Part shown: positions 32,046 through 44,641 of the stretch, in pieces
How the letters are laid out: every line of letters begins with the position of its first letter
How positions within the stretch are numbered: the first letter of the stretch is position 1
Assembly (NCBI GenBank): GCA_965153355.1
Contig: OZ231126.1
Span: 102,300,001 to 102,364,000, forward strand
Length of the DNA stretch: 64,000 bases
From: Flaccisagitta enflata
Lineage: Eukaryota > Chaetognatha > Sagittoidea > Aphragmophora
Direction: 5' to 3'
The notes under the pieces: model-generated
Seen by the model: the letters and a program-made list of their open reading frames with translations, nothing else
Database searches by the model: none
What the model was told of the DNA's origin: nothing
Position numbers and translations under genes: made by a program

Positions 32046-34349
32046 ATGGTAGTCCTGGATACTACCGCGCGGACCGTGCGTATGGCCGCGAAGACGCTCC
32101 GGACGGCGAGTCGTGATTACAGTAAGCTGAAGCGTCGTATTGAGAGGGGAAAGTTGGCTAGTGATGATGCCAGATTATCCACGTTGCTTGAAATATTGAC
32201 AACCGAAAAGGCCGACGCGCAGACAGTATTGAGAAGCGCAGACAGAACAGGTCTTGATACCACAGAACTGAAGGCTGCTATTGACGAGGCAAAGGGGCTG
32301 ATTGACGGAGCTAGTGCGGAAAATGAATCAGGTCTCGCGACAGTTGATGAGACATCGGGGGATGTGCGTCCCAGTGGTTCTGTTTCACAGGCCGCCGTCA
32401 CGGAAGGGGGAGTCGCTACGGAGACTCATGCCCCAGAGGTGCAAAACGAGTCCCGAGTTTCAAATTTAACATCAATACAATCTGGCGTCACTAGTACACC
32501 CGCCCCATCGTATGAGGCTGATCAATCCCATCATTCATCCCATCATTCATCCCATCATTCCTCCATTCATTCGAGTGAGATGAACCGGTTGCGTCATGAA
32601 GCAGAACAAATTGAGAATGATCAACGCCAACTCGAATTGGATGAGAGGCGGGCTGCCCTCCAACGGGAGATGGCTGAGCTTACAGATCGGGAAAATCAGC
32701 TGCAACGTCGACGCGACTTGACGGAACGTCGTGCTCAAAACGCCAGAATGCAAACCGATATTTTATCCACTGATGGCTCGGTGGTTAGTCGTCATCCCGG
32801 CCTGATACCCCCGCTGGTCGCGGCCCCACGTTCGGTTAACACTCCCCTCACACCTTTTGACGCACCTTCGTCTGCAGTGGTGTCCAACAGACCAGCAGGT
32901 CACCGTTCAGCGGATACCCATTGGATACCCACATCTTCTACCCCCATTCGCTCTAGACCCGCCCGTGAGGGACTTGGCACGTCGGCTCGCTCACATAGAA
33001 GATCCGCTGGTCCTGCGGGGCTGACGAGAGTCGCAGGGATCTCACCCCTCAGTCAGGGTATTTTGCCTCCCACCTACGAAACTGTGTTTCCGGGAGTTTC
33101 CACCACGGCCCCTGGCCCCGCCCATCTCACACCCCCCCGACGTTTAGATGGTAACCAAGTTTCAGACATGCAGCGGTGGGCCAATGATGCTGCTTCGAGG
33201 ACAAGAGATAGGCGTGTGGACTTTGATAATGAGGTGGAAACTCGACACATCACTCCAAGTACAGAGACCCTATCTTTGGGCTCGGATATTGTGATAGACC
33301 GTCCCTCTGTCCGTCAGTCATCATTGGAGGCGATGAAAATTGCCGAACGTCGGCGGCCCAAGGACCGATTTGACGGTATCACAAAGGGGATTGACTTTAA
33401 TGACCACATGCGGCAATTTTTGCAAACGGTGTGCACGCCCAACTTGGCGTCAACTGAAAGATTGACTGAGCTGAAGCATTGGTTCGCAGGACGTGCCCTT
33501 ACTCAGGTAAGTCAGTATTTGCGTTCTCGAGATGCAGATTCAGCTTTCGAAAAGGCGATTGCGCGCTTAAGAAAAGACTTTGCCACAAAAAATCAATCCG
33601 CTGAGGACATGTTGGCTGGAGTATTGCAGGGTGAAACACTAGCCAAGCGAGACTTCCAAGGAGTCAATGAGTTCATCTGCACTGTTGAGGACATCTTTGC
33701 TCTAGCTATCGAAACTGGGCGGCAGAAAGATTTTGACCGTCGTTCCATCTATCATCGCATCCTAAACAGCAAATTACCCTTCCTTCGTGAGAAGTGGAGC
33801 AATCTCATTGGAAAATCTGGAGGTGAAGAGAAAACCTTCCCTCAGTTTTTAACCTTCTTGACCGAATTCAGAGAGTCGGCCTCTGAGTTTCATGACATGG
33901 ACGATGGATTCACATTGGTGCAATCTAAGCGGCCAACAACGGCCAAAGTCTCGGCAATCCACTCAGATATGGAGAAAAGTGACGCCACAGGCCAGTCAAC
34001 GACAACAGACCCCAAGCAAAAAACTGAAAGCCAGCGACTTCAGTGTCCAATTTGTCGTCAAGAGCATTTTCTGGATGCGTGCCCTCGCTTTGGCCGCTTG
34101 AAACCAGCAGAGAAACTCACCGTGCTGAGGGTATTCAATCGATGTTTCCGTTGCACAGCAACTCATCAAGGAAAGGAGTGCCGCTATCGTCCCACTTGTG
34201 CGGAATGTGGATTGCAACACCCAACCGCCATGCACGGCGTCCGGCTTTTGCCGCCCCCAGCAGCAAGGAATGATGCCAACGTTGCTCCATTGATCCCCGA
34301 CTTGCCACTCCCTGATCCGGTGGAGAGTGGCGGCAATGAGCAAGCATGA
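32046..34349 (+). CDS. gag: Gag of BEL/Pao element
   Basis: A 767-residue structural protein that would assemble cytoplasmic virus-like particles and bind the element RNA. Start: first ATG after the CT tract (ATCATCATGG, with G at +4). Residues 163-177 are a His-Ser repeat; 179-240 is a Glu/Arg/Gln-rich coiled coil; about 428-600 resembles DUF1759, the Gag core of BEL/Pao elements. Three zinc knuckles close the protein: C667-C670-H674-C679, C700-C703-H707-C712, and C718-C721-H725-H730. It ends at UGA (34347-34349) followed directly by CUAG, in the same frame as pol, so Gag-Pol is probably a readthrough product. No frameshift or internal stop is seen. Confidence 0.93.
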   Translation: MVVLDTTARTVRMAAKTLRTASRDYSKLKRRIERGKLASDDARLSTLLEILTTEKADAQTVLRSADRTGLDTTELKAAIDEAKGLIDGASAENESGLATVDETSGDVRPSGSVSQAAVTEGGVATETHAPEVQNESRVSNLTSIQSGVTSTPAPSYEADQSHHSSHHSSHHSSIHSSEMNRLRHEAEQIENDQRQLELDERRAALQREMAELTDRENQLQRRRDLTERRAQNARMQTDILSTDGSVVSRHPGLIPPLVAAPRSVNTPLTPFDAPSSAVVSNRPAGHRSADTHWIPTSSTPIRSRPAREGLGTSARSHRRSAGPAGLTRVAGISPLSQGILPPTYETVFPGVSTTAPGPAHLTPPRRLDGNQVSDMQRWANDAASRTRDRRVDFDNEVETRHITPSTETLSLGSDIVIDRPSVRQSSLEAMKIAERRRPKDRFDGITKGIDFNDHMRQFLQTVCTPNLASTERLTELKHWFAGRALTQVSQYLRSRDADSAFEKAIARLRKDFATKNQSAEDMLAGVLQGETLAKRDFQGVNEFICTVEDIFALAIETGRQKDFDRRSIYHRILNSKLPFLREKWSNLIGKSGGEEKTFPQFLTFLTEFRESASEFHDMDDGFTLVQSKRPTTAKVSAIHSDMEKSDATGQSTTTDPKQKTESQRLQCPICRQEHFLDACPRFGRLKPAEKLTVLRVFNRCFRCTATHQGKECRYRPTCAECGLQHPTAMHGVRLLPPPAARNDANVAPLIPDLPLPDPVESGGNEQA

Positions 34350-34353
34350 CTAG
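34347..34353 (+). promoter_or_regulatory. Readthrough-type stop UGA-CUAG between gag and pol
   Basis: The gag stop reads TGA CTA G. UGA followed by CUA(G) is a well-known readthrough context (alphaviruses such as Sindbis, several animal mRNAs). The downstream frame is open from 34350, twelve sense codons before the first pol ATG at 34386, exactly in phase with gag. That makes readthrough more likely than frameshifting. Confidence 0.75.
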
Positions 34354-37300
34354 CTACCACCACCGTTGGCTCCACTGCTCGCCGAATGATTGTTCCAGTT
34401 AGAGTTATTGTGAATGACAAGGAAGAGACAGTTTATGCTATGTTGGATGGTGGAGCCAATCGAGTGGTTGTCAGTGGTAGGTTAGCTGATATGATGAACA
34501 TGGAAACGGACACTAAGAAGGTGTCCCTATATACGGTTGAGGGAGTGACCTGTGGTAATCGAGATTTGGCAGATTTCAGAATTATGAGTTTAGACGGAAG
34601 TGTTGACATTCCTATTTCCCAAGCACTGGTCTTAGATTCGCTTACGGCAGATAAAGAGCATCCCCCGCGAAACATAGAGACTGAAGGCCATCCCTATCTG
34701 GAGGGAGTATGGTTCGATGAGTTGAGCTCTGACACGGTCGACATCATCCTTTCATCCGAGTATGCATATACTTGGTTAGATTATCTTGAGATACGGCGAT
34801 CAACCAGTGACAAGGAACTGGCGATTCGAACAAAATTTGGTTGGACCCTTATTGGAGGGCACAGAGACGGTGGTGGTGGAGTTAACGCCTGCTACAAAAC
34901 GGCCATTGAAGTGGATGATATGGAATTGAAATGCTGGACAAACCGGTTGTACAATGAGGATTTTCCCGTCATTGCCAAGAATGAGAAACATATGTCTCTG
35001 GAGGATGAGCATGCGATGCAGCAGATGAGAGAGACGATCCGGTTCGACAAAGATCTTGGTCATTACAGGGTGGGAGTCCCATGGGTAACCACGCGAGAAG
35101 ATGCGGCAGCGATCCTGAATCCAATCAATTCTTCTGATCATGCAAGGAGGCGATTGTTGAAATCTATTGCCAAGATCAAGCGGCAAGAGGGCCAGTTGCA
35201 ATACGTAAAGAATCAAATGGGGAGCATGTTTGAGGAAGAACATGCTGAATTTATAGACGAGGATGCGGGCATGGAAGGATGTCCAAATTGGGTTCTTCCC
35301 CTCCATATCGTCTTTCAACCAAACAAGCCTACAAAGCCTCGCTGCTGTCATGACGGCAGGTCAAAATTGAGTGGGACCTGTCTCAATGATCATTTGTTGA
35401 CAGGCCCTGATCTTCTCAACAGCCTCATGGGCGTGATATTCCGATTCCGACTCCACAAGGTGACCTTGAGTGCGGACATTCGTGGGTTTTTTCATCAAGT
35501 CTACGTTGACGAACGTGACATGTTTGTGTTCAAATTTTGGTGGTTTGAAGATGAGGAGTGCGAGAAGCCCCGAATGTCGCTACTCAAGGTGCACATTTTT
35601 GGAGCAAAGTCGTCCCCAACCGTTTGTACCTTCACATTGAGACATCACGGCGAAGTCATGAAAGCCGAGATCTCTCCAGAAGTTGCTGACGCAATTCTCA
35701 GATCGTTTTATGTGGACGATCTGCTTGTGTCATATCCGGATGAAGACACAGCGCGAAGGGTCAGAATTGAGTTAACTGAAGTGTTGAAGAAAGGTGGGTT
35801 TGAATTGCTGAAATGGAATTCAAACCATCCCAATGTGTTGGAAGACGCAGAGGGGAACCCTGAGACGGCGGGGGAAAAGGATATTGAGGAACTGGATGAA
35901 GTGGAGTCGGCCGACAAAATTTTGGGAGTGAAATACTCTTTTCAGACCGACAACTTCTTGTTCCAGGTGAAACCAGAAAAAGTGGCAGAAAAAGCGACAA
36001 CACGCAGACAGATGCTAAAAATCCTGGCCAGATGCTTTGATCCTTTGGGATTGGTCTGTCCATTTATGCTGAAAGGAAAATTGTTGTTACAGAGGGCCAT
36101 GCAGGATGTGGAACGAGGCTGGGATGATCAGCAACCTGAGGACCTGATTGAGGAGTTCTCCAAGTGGCAGGGACGGATAGGAGAATTGACGAAGTTCCGG
36201 ATTGGGCGATGGCTGAAATCTGAAGCAACAAAAAATGCGAAGCCGATACTATGTATGTTCACAGACGCATCCCGCTATGGGTATGGGTATTGCATATATC
36301 GAAGAGCTCAAGTTGGGAATGAGGTGAGCTTGAAATTTTTATGTGCCAAAGCCAGAGTGATCCCAGGCAATGCAGAGGAGTCGCGTCACCACAACAGCAT
36401 TCCTCGATATGAATTAACTGGTTGTCGAGTCATAGCTGACTTAGTTGAAGATTTACTCAAGGAGTCGGGTGAAGAGTATGAACGGATCCTATTATGGACC
36501 GACTCCCAGTGTGTGCTCAAACAAATTATTGATCGTAAGTTACGGCATGAAACGTTTGTGGCAAATCGTCTTTCGGTCATAAGAGCTAAAACAAAAATCG
36601 ATTGGTGGCATTTTGTGAAAACTGAAGACAACCCGGCAGATGTTGTTTCACGAGGTTTGAATCCAGACGAAGATGACAAATGGGACATTTTTCACAACGG
36701 CCCGTTATTTTTGCGGTCACCAGACTGGACTCCACCCAAAAATCCACAAGTGGCAGCGGTGGGCGCACTGGTCGAGGAGGAGACAGCGGAGGAGCAGGAG
36801 ACTACGATTGTAACACCGCCACAACATCAAAACTGCGCCATCTTGGACATGGTTGAAAATGTGAGTGGGTGGACTAAACAGGTCGATAGGGTAGCAATGG
36901 TACGTTACTACAGCCACAAATGGTTCAACACCACCAAGGGGACCGAGGTTCACACACCTTATGCAAATATGCGGAGACAGGCTGAACATGACATTTTGCG
37001 TGCAGTCCAATGGCGTTATTTTGAAAAGGAATTTGGCATTTTGACAAAAGCAGATATATCCGGTCCAAATGTCAAGACTGAACTGAAATCATCAGCTTCT
37101 AGACTTACAAAGTTGAACCCATTCGTGGACCAATCTGGTTTGTTAAGGGCTAACACCCGTTTGAGTCTGGCAGAAGACATTCCTTTCAACGCGATGTTTC
37201 CAATTATACTGCCAAAAGAAGATACGATAGTCCACGCGCTTATAAAATTCTATCACGAAATTTTTGGACACCAAGGGGTAGATTTTACCCGCAATAAGCT

Positions 37301-38354
37301 TCGTCAAAGATTTATGATCTTGGCAGAAGGCCAGGCTGTACGGGCTGTGGTGAGCAAGTGTGTCAATTGCCAGAAGAATTTCAAACAAACAGTTGGGCAG
37401 AAAATGGCACCCCTGCCCAAGGATCGGCTGGAAATTGGGACCGCGTTTCAGGTTTCAGGGGCCGACTTATTTGGTCCATTTGATCTAAAAACTGGAAAGA
37501 AGAAGGGGCAACGAACCAAGTGCTGGGGTGTGTTGTTTACATGCATGAAAGTGCGCGCGGTTCATTTTGAGGTGGTTGAATCATTGTCAGCATCGGCATT
37601 GGTGAATGCAATTATCCGTTTCCGAGCTCGTCGTCCAGGAGTTAGGAAAATTTGGAGTGATGAGGGCCGAAATTTTATCGGGTCAGAAAAATTGCTTCGG
37701 GATGCTGCCGAGGCTCTATCCAAGGATGAGGAGTCAGGGGTGCCCAGACTGGAGTGGGAATTTAACCCTGCAAGAGCGCCCCATCGAGGAGGCGTTTGGG
37801 AGGCGCTAGTAAAATCCACAAAACGAATCTTGGTGTCACTTTTAGGGAAAGGTGATGTTGACATTGATGTATTCAGAACTGTGCTCACTCAGGCCGAGAG
37901 CATTTTGAATGGTCGGCCGCTTACAAGTGTCAGCAGTGACGCTGCAGACCCGTTACCACTGACGCCAGCTCATTTCCTACACTTGAGCGTTGACGCATTT
38001 GATGACCCCACTTTATTACAGTTTGAAGCAGCTGGTACAGAGTCCTTACGATACTCGTACAACAAATCAATCAATTTGGTGCGAGGACTATGGAAGCGGT
38101 GGAAGGGTGAATATGTTTCATCTTTGAAAAACAGAGCAAAGTGGCATATAACAAAACCAGATGTTCAAATTGGTCAAGTGGTATTATTAGCTGACGAATT
38201 GAAGGAAAGGAAGAAATGGAAATTAGCTAGGGTCGTTGCTGCGCAAGGAAGCGATGACCGTGTGCGCACAGTAAAAGTGCGGACAGGCAATGGCAGAATA
38301 TTGTCCAGGGACGTCTCAAAACTAGTCCCTTTGGAGTTTGATACACTCAACTAG
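34350..38354 (+). CDS. pol: Pol polyprotein of BEL/Pao element
   Basis: Makes and integrates the cDNA copy. Open from the codon after the gag stop; the first Met is at 34386 (numbering from it, 1322 residues). Protease: LDGGAN at 20-25, where the usual Asp-Ser/Thr-Gly is Asp-Gly-Gly. Reverse transcriptase: D364 in LSADIRGFFHQ and YVDD with D444/D445. RNase H: D627 in FTDASRYGYG, D706 in WTDSQC. Integrase zinc site: H957, H962, C992, C995. Integrase triad: D1027, D1092 and E1139. The C-terminal 90 residues resemble DUF5641 (KLARVVAAQGSDDRVRTVKV). All catalytic motifs are present. Probably expressed only as a Gag-Pol fusion by UGA readthrough. Confidence 0.95.
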   Translation, partial: LATTTVGSTARRMIVPVRVIVNDKEETVYAMLDGGANRVVVSGRLADMMNMETDTKKVSLYTVEGVTCGNRDLADFRIMSLDGSVDIPISQALVLDSLTADKEHPPRNIETEGHPYLEGVWFDELSSDTVDIILSSEYAYTWLDYLEIRRSTSDKELAIRTKFGWTLIGGHRDGGGGVNACYKTAIEVDDMELKCWTNRLYNEDFPVIAKNEKHMSLEDEHAMQQMRETIRFDKDLGHYRVGVPWVTTREDAAAILNPINSSDHARRRLLKSIAKIKRQEGQLQYVKNQMGSMFEEEHAEFIDEDAGMEGCPNWVLPLHIVFQPNKPTKPRCCHDGRSKLSGTCLNDHLLTGPDLLNSLMGVIFRFRLHKVTLSADIRGFFHQVYVDERDMFVFKFWWFEDEECEKPRMSLLKVHIFGAKSSPTVCTFTLRHHGEVMKAEISPEVADAILRSFYVDDLLVSYPDEDTARRVRIELTEVLKKGGFELLKWNSNHPNVLEDAEGNPETAGEKDIEELDEVESADKILGVKYSFQTDNFLFQVKPEKVAEKATTRRQMLKILARCFDPLGLVCPFMLKGKLLLQRAMQDVERGWDDQQPEDLIEEFSKWQGRIGELTKFRIGRWLKSEATKNAKPILCMFTDASRYGYGYCIYRRAQVGNEVSLKFLCAKARVIPGNAEESRHHNSIPRYELTGCRVIADLVEDLLKESGEEYERILLWTDSQCVLKQIIDRKLRHETFVANRLSVIRAKTKIDWWHFVKTEDNPADVVSRGLNPDEDDKWDIFHNGPLFLRSPDWTPPKNPQVAAVGALVEEETAEEQETTIVTPPQHQNCAILDMVENVSGWTKQVDRVAMVRYYSHKWFNTTKGTEVHTPYANMRRQAEHDILRAVQWRYFEKEFGILTKADISGPNVKTELKSSASRLTKLNPFVDQSGLLRANTRLSLAEDIPFNAMFPIILPKEDTIVHALIKFYHEIFGHQGVDFTRNKLRQRFMILAEGQAVRAVVSKCVNCQKNFKQTVGQKMAPLPKDRLEIGTAFQVSGADLFGPFDLKTGKKKGQRTKCWGVLFTCMKVRAVHFEVVESLSASALVNAIIRFRARRPGVRKIWSDEGRNFIGSEKLLRDAAEALSKDEESGVPRLEWEFNPARAPHRGGVWEALVKSTKRILVSLLGKGDVDIDVFRTVLTQAESILNGRPLTSVSSDAADPLPLTPAHFLHLSVDAFDDPTLLQFEAAGTESLRYSYNKSINLVRGLWKRWKGEYVSSLKNRAKWHITKPDVQIGQVVLLADELKERKKWKLARVVAAQGSDDRVRTVKVRTGNGRILSRDVSKLVPLEFDTLN

Positions 38355-39301
38355 AGCAGACACGTACCTTGGCATGATGTAAATATGTTACGGCGGGGGT
38401 TAACTTGTTTTTTGGTGTTTGTTAACTTGTTACATTGTTATAATTTCTAGGGCGGGGGGAATAGTGAAAACAAGTTTCACTTCAAAACTAGAAATTTGGA
38501 GCTTTCAGTCTCGTGGGGTGTGTAAACCGCCCCCCCCCCCCATGATCATCCTGTAGCATTACGATCATGGTGCTTGACATGTAGAAACGAATTTACCCGT
38601 GTTTATATCTGGTTATCCAGACAGCCAATCAGATCTCGGGATTCCCGTGTCACAGGCCTGAAGCTCCGCCCCCTTTCGGCGATGGGCCAATCAGGTTGCA
38701 TTATTCATGTTTCTATGTCCTGGGATAAGCTCCGCCTCCAAGCTTGAAAAATACGTGTCAACATGAAATACTTGGACTATTTGGAAGAAGTGAGTCGCAA
38801 CGATTACGCGAATTTGCTGTTGAGGGTGCACGATGTTAGAGGAGGATTGTATTGGAATTTCTTCTAAGCCGCCCTTCTCCCTACAATCTGCACATGTCTA
38901 GATATCATCACACTTGAGATAACCATATCCCACTGTACTGGAACCGAGGGAATTTGAGTGAATAGAAACTCGAATATGAAAGACCTCAAAAGACATGAAT
39001 GACTCGATCTGAATGAACATTGTGCTTTTTCTCGCCACATCGTGGACCTATACCCACAGGTGTGGACGAGACATCTCTTGTGGGAAAACCGCGCAGATCC
39101 TTTTCCCACAACGACATTGTCGTTACTTACATTGATTCACCCTCTCTCAGAGCAGAACCGAGTAAAAGTTGTTTCACGATTCTAGATGTCAACACAGTAT
39201 AGAATCATCGCATTCCGTCTTTCGTCTCTTGCGCTGCGGAGTTTTTTTTTAGATATTTGCAGTTGGCAAATTTTTTGTTGTAAGTTCAAGTTTACGCGGA
39301 A
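38355..39301 (+). other. Post-pol spacer with relic polypurine tracts and GC/CCAAT boxes
   Basis: GGCGGGGG occurs at 38391 and GGGCGGGGGG at 38451-38460, closely resembling the functional tract before the 3' LTR (40483-40492). A C-run is at 38529-38541. At 38620-38740 there are two GCCAATCAG-type boxes, CTCCGCCCCC and CTCCGCCTCC, arranged like a promoter ahead of the third frame. No long frame is present on the plus strand. Confidence 0.55.
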
Positions 39302-39487
39302 ATGGATCAATCACAGGAAGTGAGTAAAAGCTTGTTCTGATTGCACGTGAAAGAGCCGATGGCTGGGTAGTGTAGCTACCACGCGCCGTAATATTGCACG
39401 ATCGATATGAGAGTGATAGTCACCGGGATGACCGTAGGCGGTTTATGATATCAAATGAGTAAGATTTAAGTCGCTCGTTGCATTCAG
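39302..39487 (+). other. Candidate first exon and intron of the third BEL frame
   Basis: ATG at 39302 opens six codons ending GAA, followed by a good 5' splice site, GTGAGT (39320). A 3' splice site ending TTGCATTCAG lies at 39487. Splicing here would be phase 0 and would enter the open frame that runs to 40255; without splicing the ATG frame stops after 12 codons. Prediction only. Confidence 0.4.
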
Positions 39488-40255
39488 CTGCTCTTTCCCG
39501 GCGGGTTCAAGCCCTCATCGTCTTCGACGCCACGTAGAGAAGAGGAAAAGCAGCTGTTGGATCTCTCAGGTCCGGCGACATCATACGCGGAATCCCATCT
39601 TTTGGATGAACCAGGCCCGCCGGGCGACGCGGATTTCGAGGAAAATTACCGCGCGGATCTCGAAGCATCCCGTAACGCTTATAGGACGCGCGACGCGACT
39701 TACGTCTCGCACAGCGGGACACGCTACCCGAAGAAGGCAAAGTCGAGGGCGTCTGGAATCAACCTCTCGGTGATGGCTGAAGTTCAGCCGTCGATTTTGG
39801 TGGAAGATCACCCGTCGGTCGTGAACTACGGAGCTTCGTCGTCTGGCGAAGCGTCTCGGCACAAATCCACCGGACCGAATAAAGGCGGGCCGTTGAAATC
39901 GGTGGTTAAAGGTGGGCCGACGAGAGGCCACGCAAAAGATAAATCGCCGGTCGTTTGTTACTTCTGTCGAGGTTTAAATCACTACGCGCGAGATTGCCCA
40001 AGGAAGAAACGCGAACGTCATCAATCGGGAGGAAGAGGGGGAAGAGGAGGAAGAGGAGGAAGAGGAAGAGAAGGAGTAAAGAATCGCCTCGGTCACCGCG
40101 CTCACGCAGAGTCGGAAGACTTGGAGCGCCAATTTTCAACGGCAAAAGATGACCTGGAACGCGGGATTCAAGGCATCAAGGCAGCCAAAAGAGCGGCCGC
40201 GATCATCGGAAAAAGCTGTTCGTTCACGGCGTCAAAGAAACGTCGTCTCGAGTAA
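39470..40255 (+). CDS. Third BEL frame: CCHC zinc-knuckle, Gly-Arg-rich protein
   Basis: An open frame in the env position that is not an envelope: there is no signal peptide or membrane segment. It contains one retroviral-type knuckle, C-x2-C-x4-H-x4-C (codons 39956-39997, CYFCRGLNHYARDC), followed by a basic stretch and Gly-Gly-Arg repeats (about 40030-40075), both typical of nucleic-acid binding. No ATG precedes residue 102; start is either a spliced ATG at 39302 or the internal ATG at 39773, which has a good context. The knuckle differs in spacing from those of this element's own Gag (x4 before His rather than x3), so it probably came from another gag or a host CCHC gene. Role unknown; nucleocapsid-like accessory RNA binding is a guess. 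Confidence 0.6.
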   Translation, partial: VARCIQLLFPGGFKPSSSSTPRREEEKQLLDLSGPATSYAESHLLDEPGPPGDADFEENYRADLEASRNAYRTRDATYVSHSGTRYPKKAKSRASGINLSVMAEVQPSILVEDHPSVVNYGASSSGEASRHKSTGPNKGGPLKSVVKGGPTRGHAKDKSPVVCYFCRGLNHYARDCPRKKRERHQSGGRGGRGGRGGRGREGVKNRLGHRAHAESEDLERQFSTAKDDLERGIQGIKAAKRAAAIIGKSCSFTASKKRRLE

Positions 40256-40492
40256 ACTCTATGTAACGTGCAACCCCAAAGATCCAGTCCATTATAGGAA
40301 AGATGCGTTCATTATAGGAAAGATGCGTTATTTATAGGAAAGATGCCTTGGTTCCACGTTACTAGTTTCAAACCTCTAGATTTCAAGTTGAATTCTTAAT
40401 GTCATAAAAAAAAAAATAAAATTGCATCCAGTTCACAAGTGTGAAGCTTCTTTACAAAATCTGGCAGTAAACCAGTATGACTGGGGCGGGGG
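40256..40492 (+). other. 3' tail of BEL element with polypurine tract
   Basis: Three tandem copies of a 20-bp unit (TATAGGAAAGATGCGTT) at 40291-40350, an A11 run followed by AATAAA (40406-40420), then GGGGCGGGGG (40483-40492), which directly abuts the 3' LTR and is the probable plus-strand primer. The A-run plus AATAAA could be the relic of a captured polyadenylated transcript. Confidence 0.65.
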
Positions 40493-40928
40493 TAGTGCCA
40501 GATTAGCCAATAGCGATGGCGTCAATGGAGAGTTTCTGCTGAATACCCAACTTGTAAACATGCACTACAAGATGCCTTTAGTTGGTCTGACCGAATCTTG
40601 GAGAGAAGCTGACAAATAATTTGTCAGAAGGAAAAGAAACCGAGTTAAATGACAAATTGGCGAACATTGGCAGGGAAGATAATTTAAGGTGACATATTGG
40701 AGAAAGATGGTAGGAAAGACAAACGAACTATGGAAGGGCAGTGCGAAAAGGGGATTTGGCATGAAGATACTGCGATGACAACATTCAAATAATCCATTCC
40801 ATCATGCAATCACTCAATCACACTCTTTTCTCCTTTCTACAGATTACAAATTGGATATCGTTTATTAAAATAGTGTCCATCGTTTTTCTTATTATCCGCC
40901 GAGTCTAGATTCCGTCCACCAACAAACA
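40493..40928 (+). repeat. 3' LTR
   Basis: 436 bp, no difference from the 5' LTR detected by eye. Followed by the target duplication ATAGG (40929-40933). Confidence 0.93.
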
Positions 40929-40933
40929 ATAGG

Positions 40934-41315
40934 TATTTTTGGGTAATTATGATTAATCATATTATTGCCTTATCAAGTTATCTTTATTACCTTAAATTAA
41001 ATTCCACGCAATTAAGGTTTGTTAACCTTGTTCTAGCTGAAAAAGGATTCGTACCTGTGAAAATCTTCTCTTTTTGTGTCGGTCCTAATTTTCATGGCGT
41101 AAAAAAGGTTGATGTTGATTGAGCAACATTGTTTCTCTTCCATCGAGTTTGATTGACTGTAATTTTGTCCCATATTGTTGTTAAAAAAGTTCATGATGAA
41201 ACTAAATCTTTGCTATTTGAGTATGATATTTGCTAATAGATTGGGCAATGAACCTGCTAAAGAAAAGCGCGTCTGTTTTACCGGGCGTCCTCTTGGAAAG
41301 GACTGGCGGGGCAAA
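40934..41315. other. Flank between BEL and hAT elements, nothing recognised
   Basis: A/T-rich sequence with no motif, gene or repeat that I can identify. Confidence 0.4.
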
Positions 41316-41323
41316 CTTAGGAG

Positions 41324-44068
<2,745 letters not shown>

Positions 44069-44172
44069 CTTAGGAGAGGATTGGACGGATACTAGGGTAC
44101 CCGAGTCGCGTGCCGTGGGCAGGAGTCGTAATGACTAATGCCTTTTGACCTTTTGGGCAGGGATAGTGATGT

Positions 44173-44312
44173 AACAAGGCCGTATACACGAGCCGAAGTC
44201 GCGTGCGGGTGGGCAGGAGCGGCAAAAAAGCTAAGTGAAGCTAAGTGTCACCGACAGACCGACAGACAGACGGACAGAGTGGGTTGTAGAGTCGCGTGCA
44301 CGCGACTAAAAA
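44173..44312 (+). mobile_element. Hairpin-ended (GACA)n element, GTCGCG subtype
   Basis: AACAAGGCC, arm AGTCGCGTGC, GGGTGGGCAGGAGC, GACCGACAGACAG, GTAGAG, hairpin GTCGCG-TGCA-CGCGAC, TAAAAA. The 5' arm and the 3' arm (GCACGCGACT) are exact complements. At 140 bp it is the shortest complete copy here, so it defines the minimal element. Confidence 0.8.
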
Positions 44313-44556
44313 TTCCCCGTAATTGCCAAAACAGTAAAGTGTAACTAGCTGATCAACATAGCATGATATGCTGGCATTCAGGAAGAATACGTAAACCCAA
44401 CATCCGGCTTTTTTGTGCTCTATCGTTTTCAATTTGAGTTAAATGATTTTGGGCTGGCACCTCAATGGAGAGCGACCATAAGACAATACCAATAAAGGCG
44501 GCTAATCGCCGTGGGAAAAAAGTCGTAAATGCTGGGAGAAAAGGAGAGAGACAGAG

Positions 44557-44641
<85 letters not shown>

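Larger units (their letters stand above)
31203..40928 (+). mobile_element. Full-length BEL/Pao LTR retrotransposon
   Basis: Two 436-bp LTRs in direct orientation, which I could not distinguish by eye, bracket a 5' leader with hairpins and (CT)n, gag, pol (protease, reverse transcriptase, RNase H, integrase with C-terminal DUF5641-like domain), a spacer, a third frame with a CCHC knuckle, and a polypurine tract. The order protease-RT-RNase H-integrase together with the DUF1759-like Gag and DUF5641-like tail identifies BEL/Pao. The frames are intact and the target duplication is perfect, so the insertion is recent and probably competent. I see no TGG-type tRNA primer-binding site in the first 80 bases after the 5' LTR, which is a loose end. 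Confidence 0.95.

Noticed and set aside
31891-32047. Arg-Glu repeat frames on the minus strand before gag
   Set aside because: Complement of (CT)n and of the leader hairpin array.
39557-39740. Env glycoprotein for the third BEL frame
   Set aside because: No signal peptide, membrane segment or cysteine-rich ectodomain; it is a CCHC/Gly-Arg protein.
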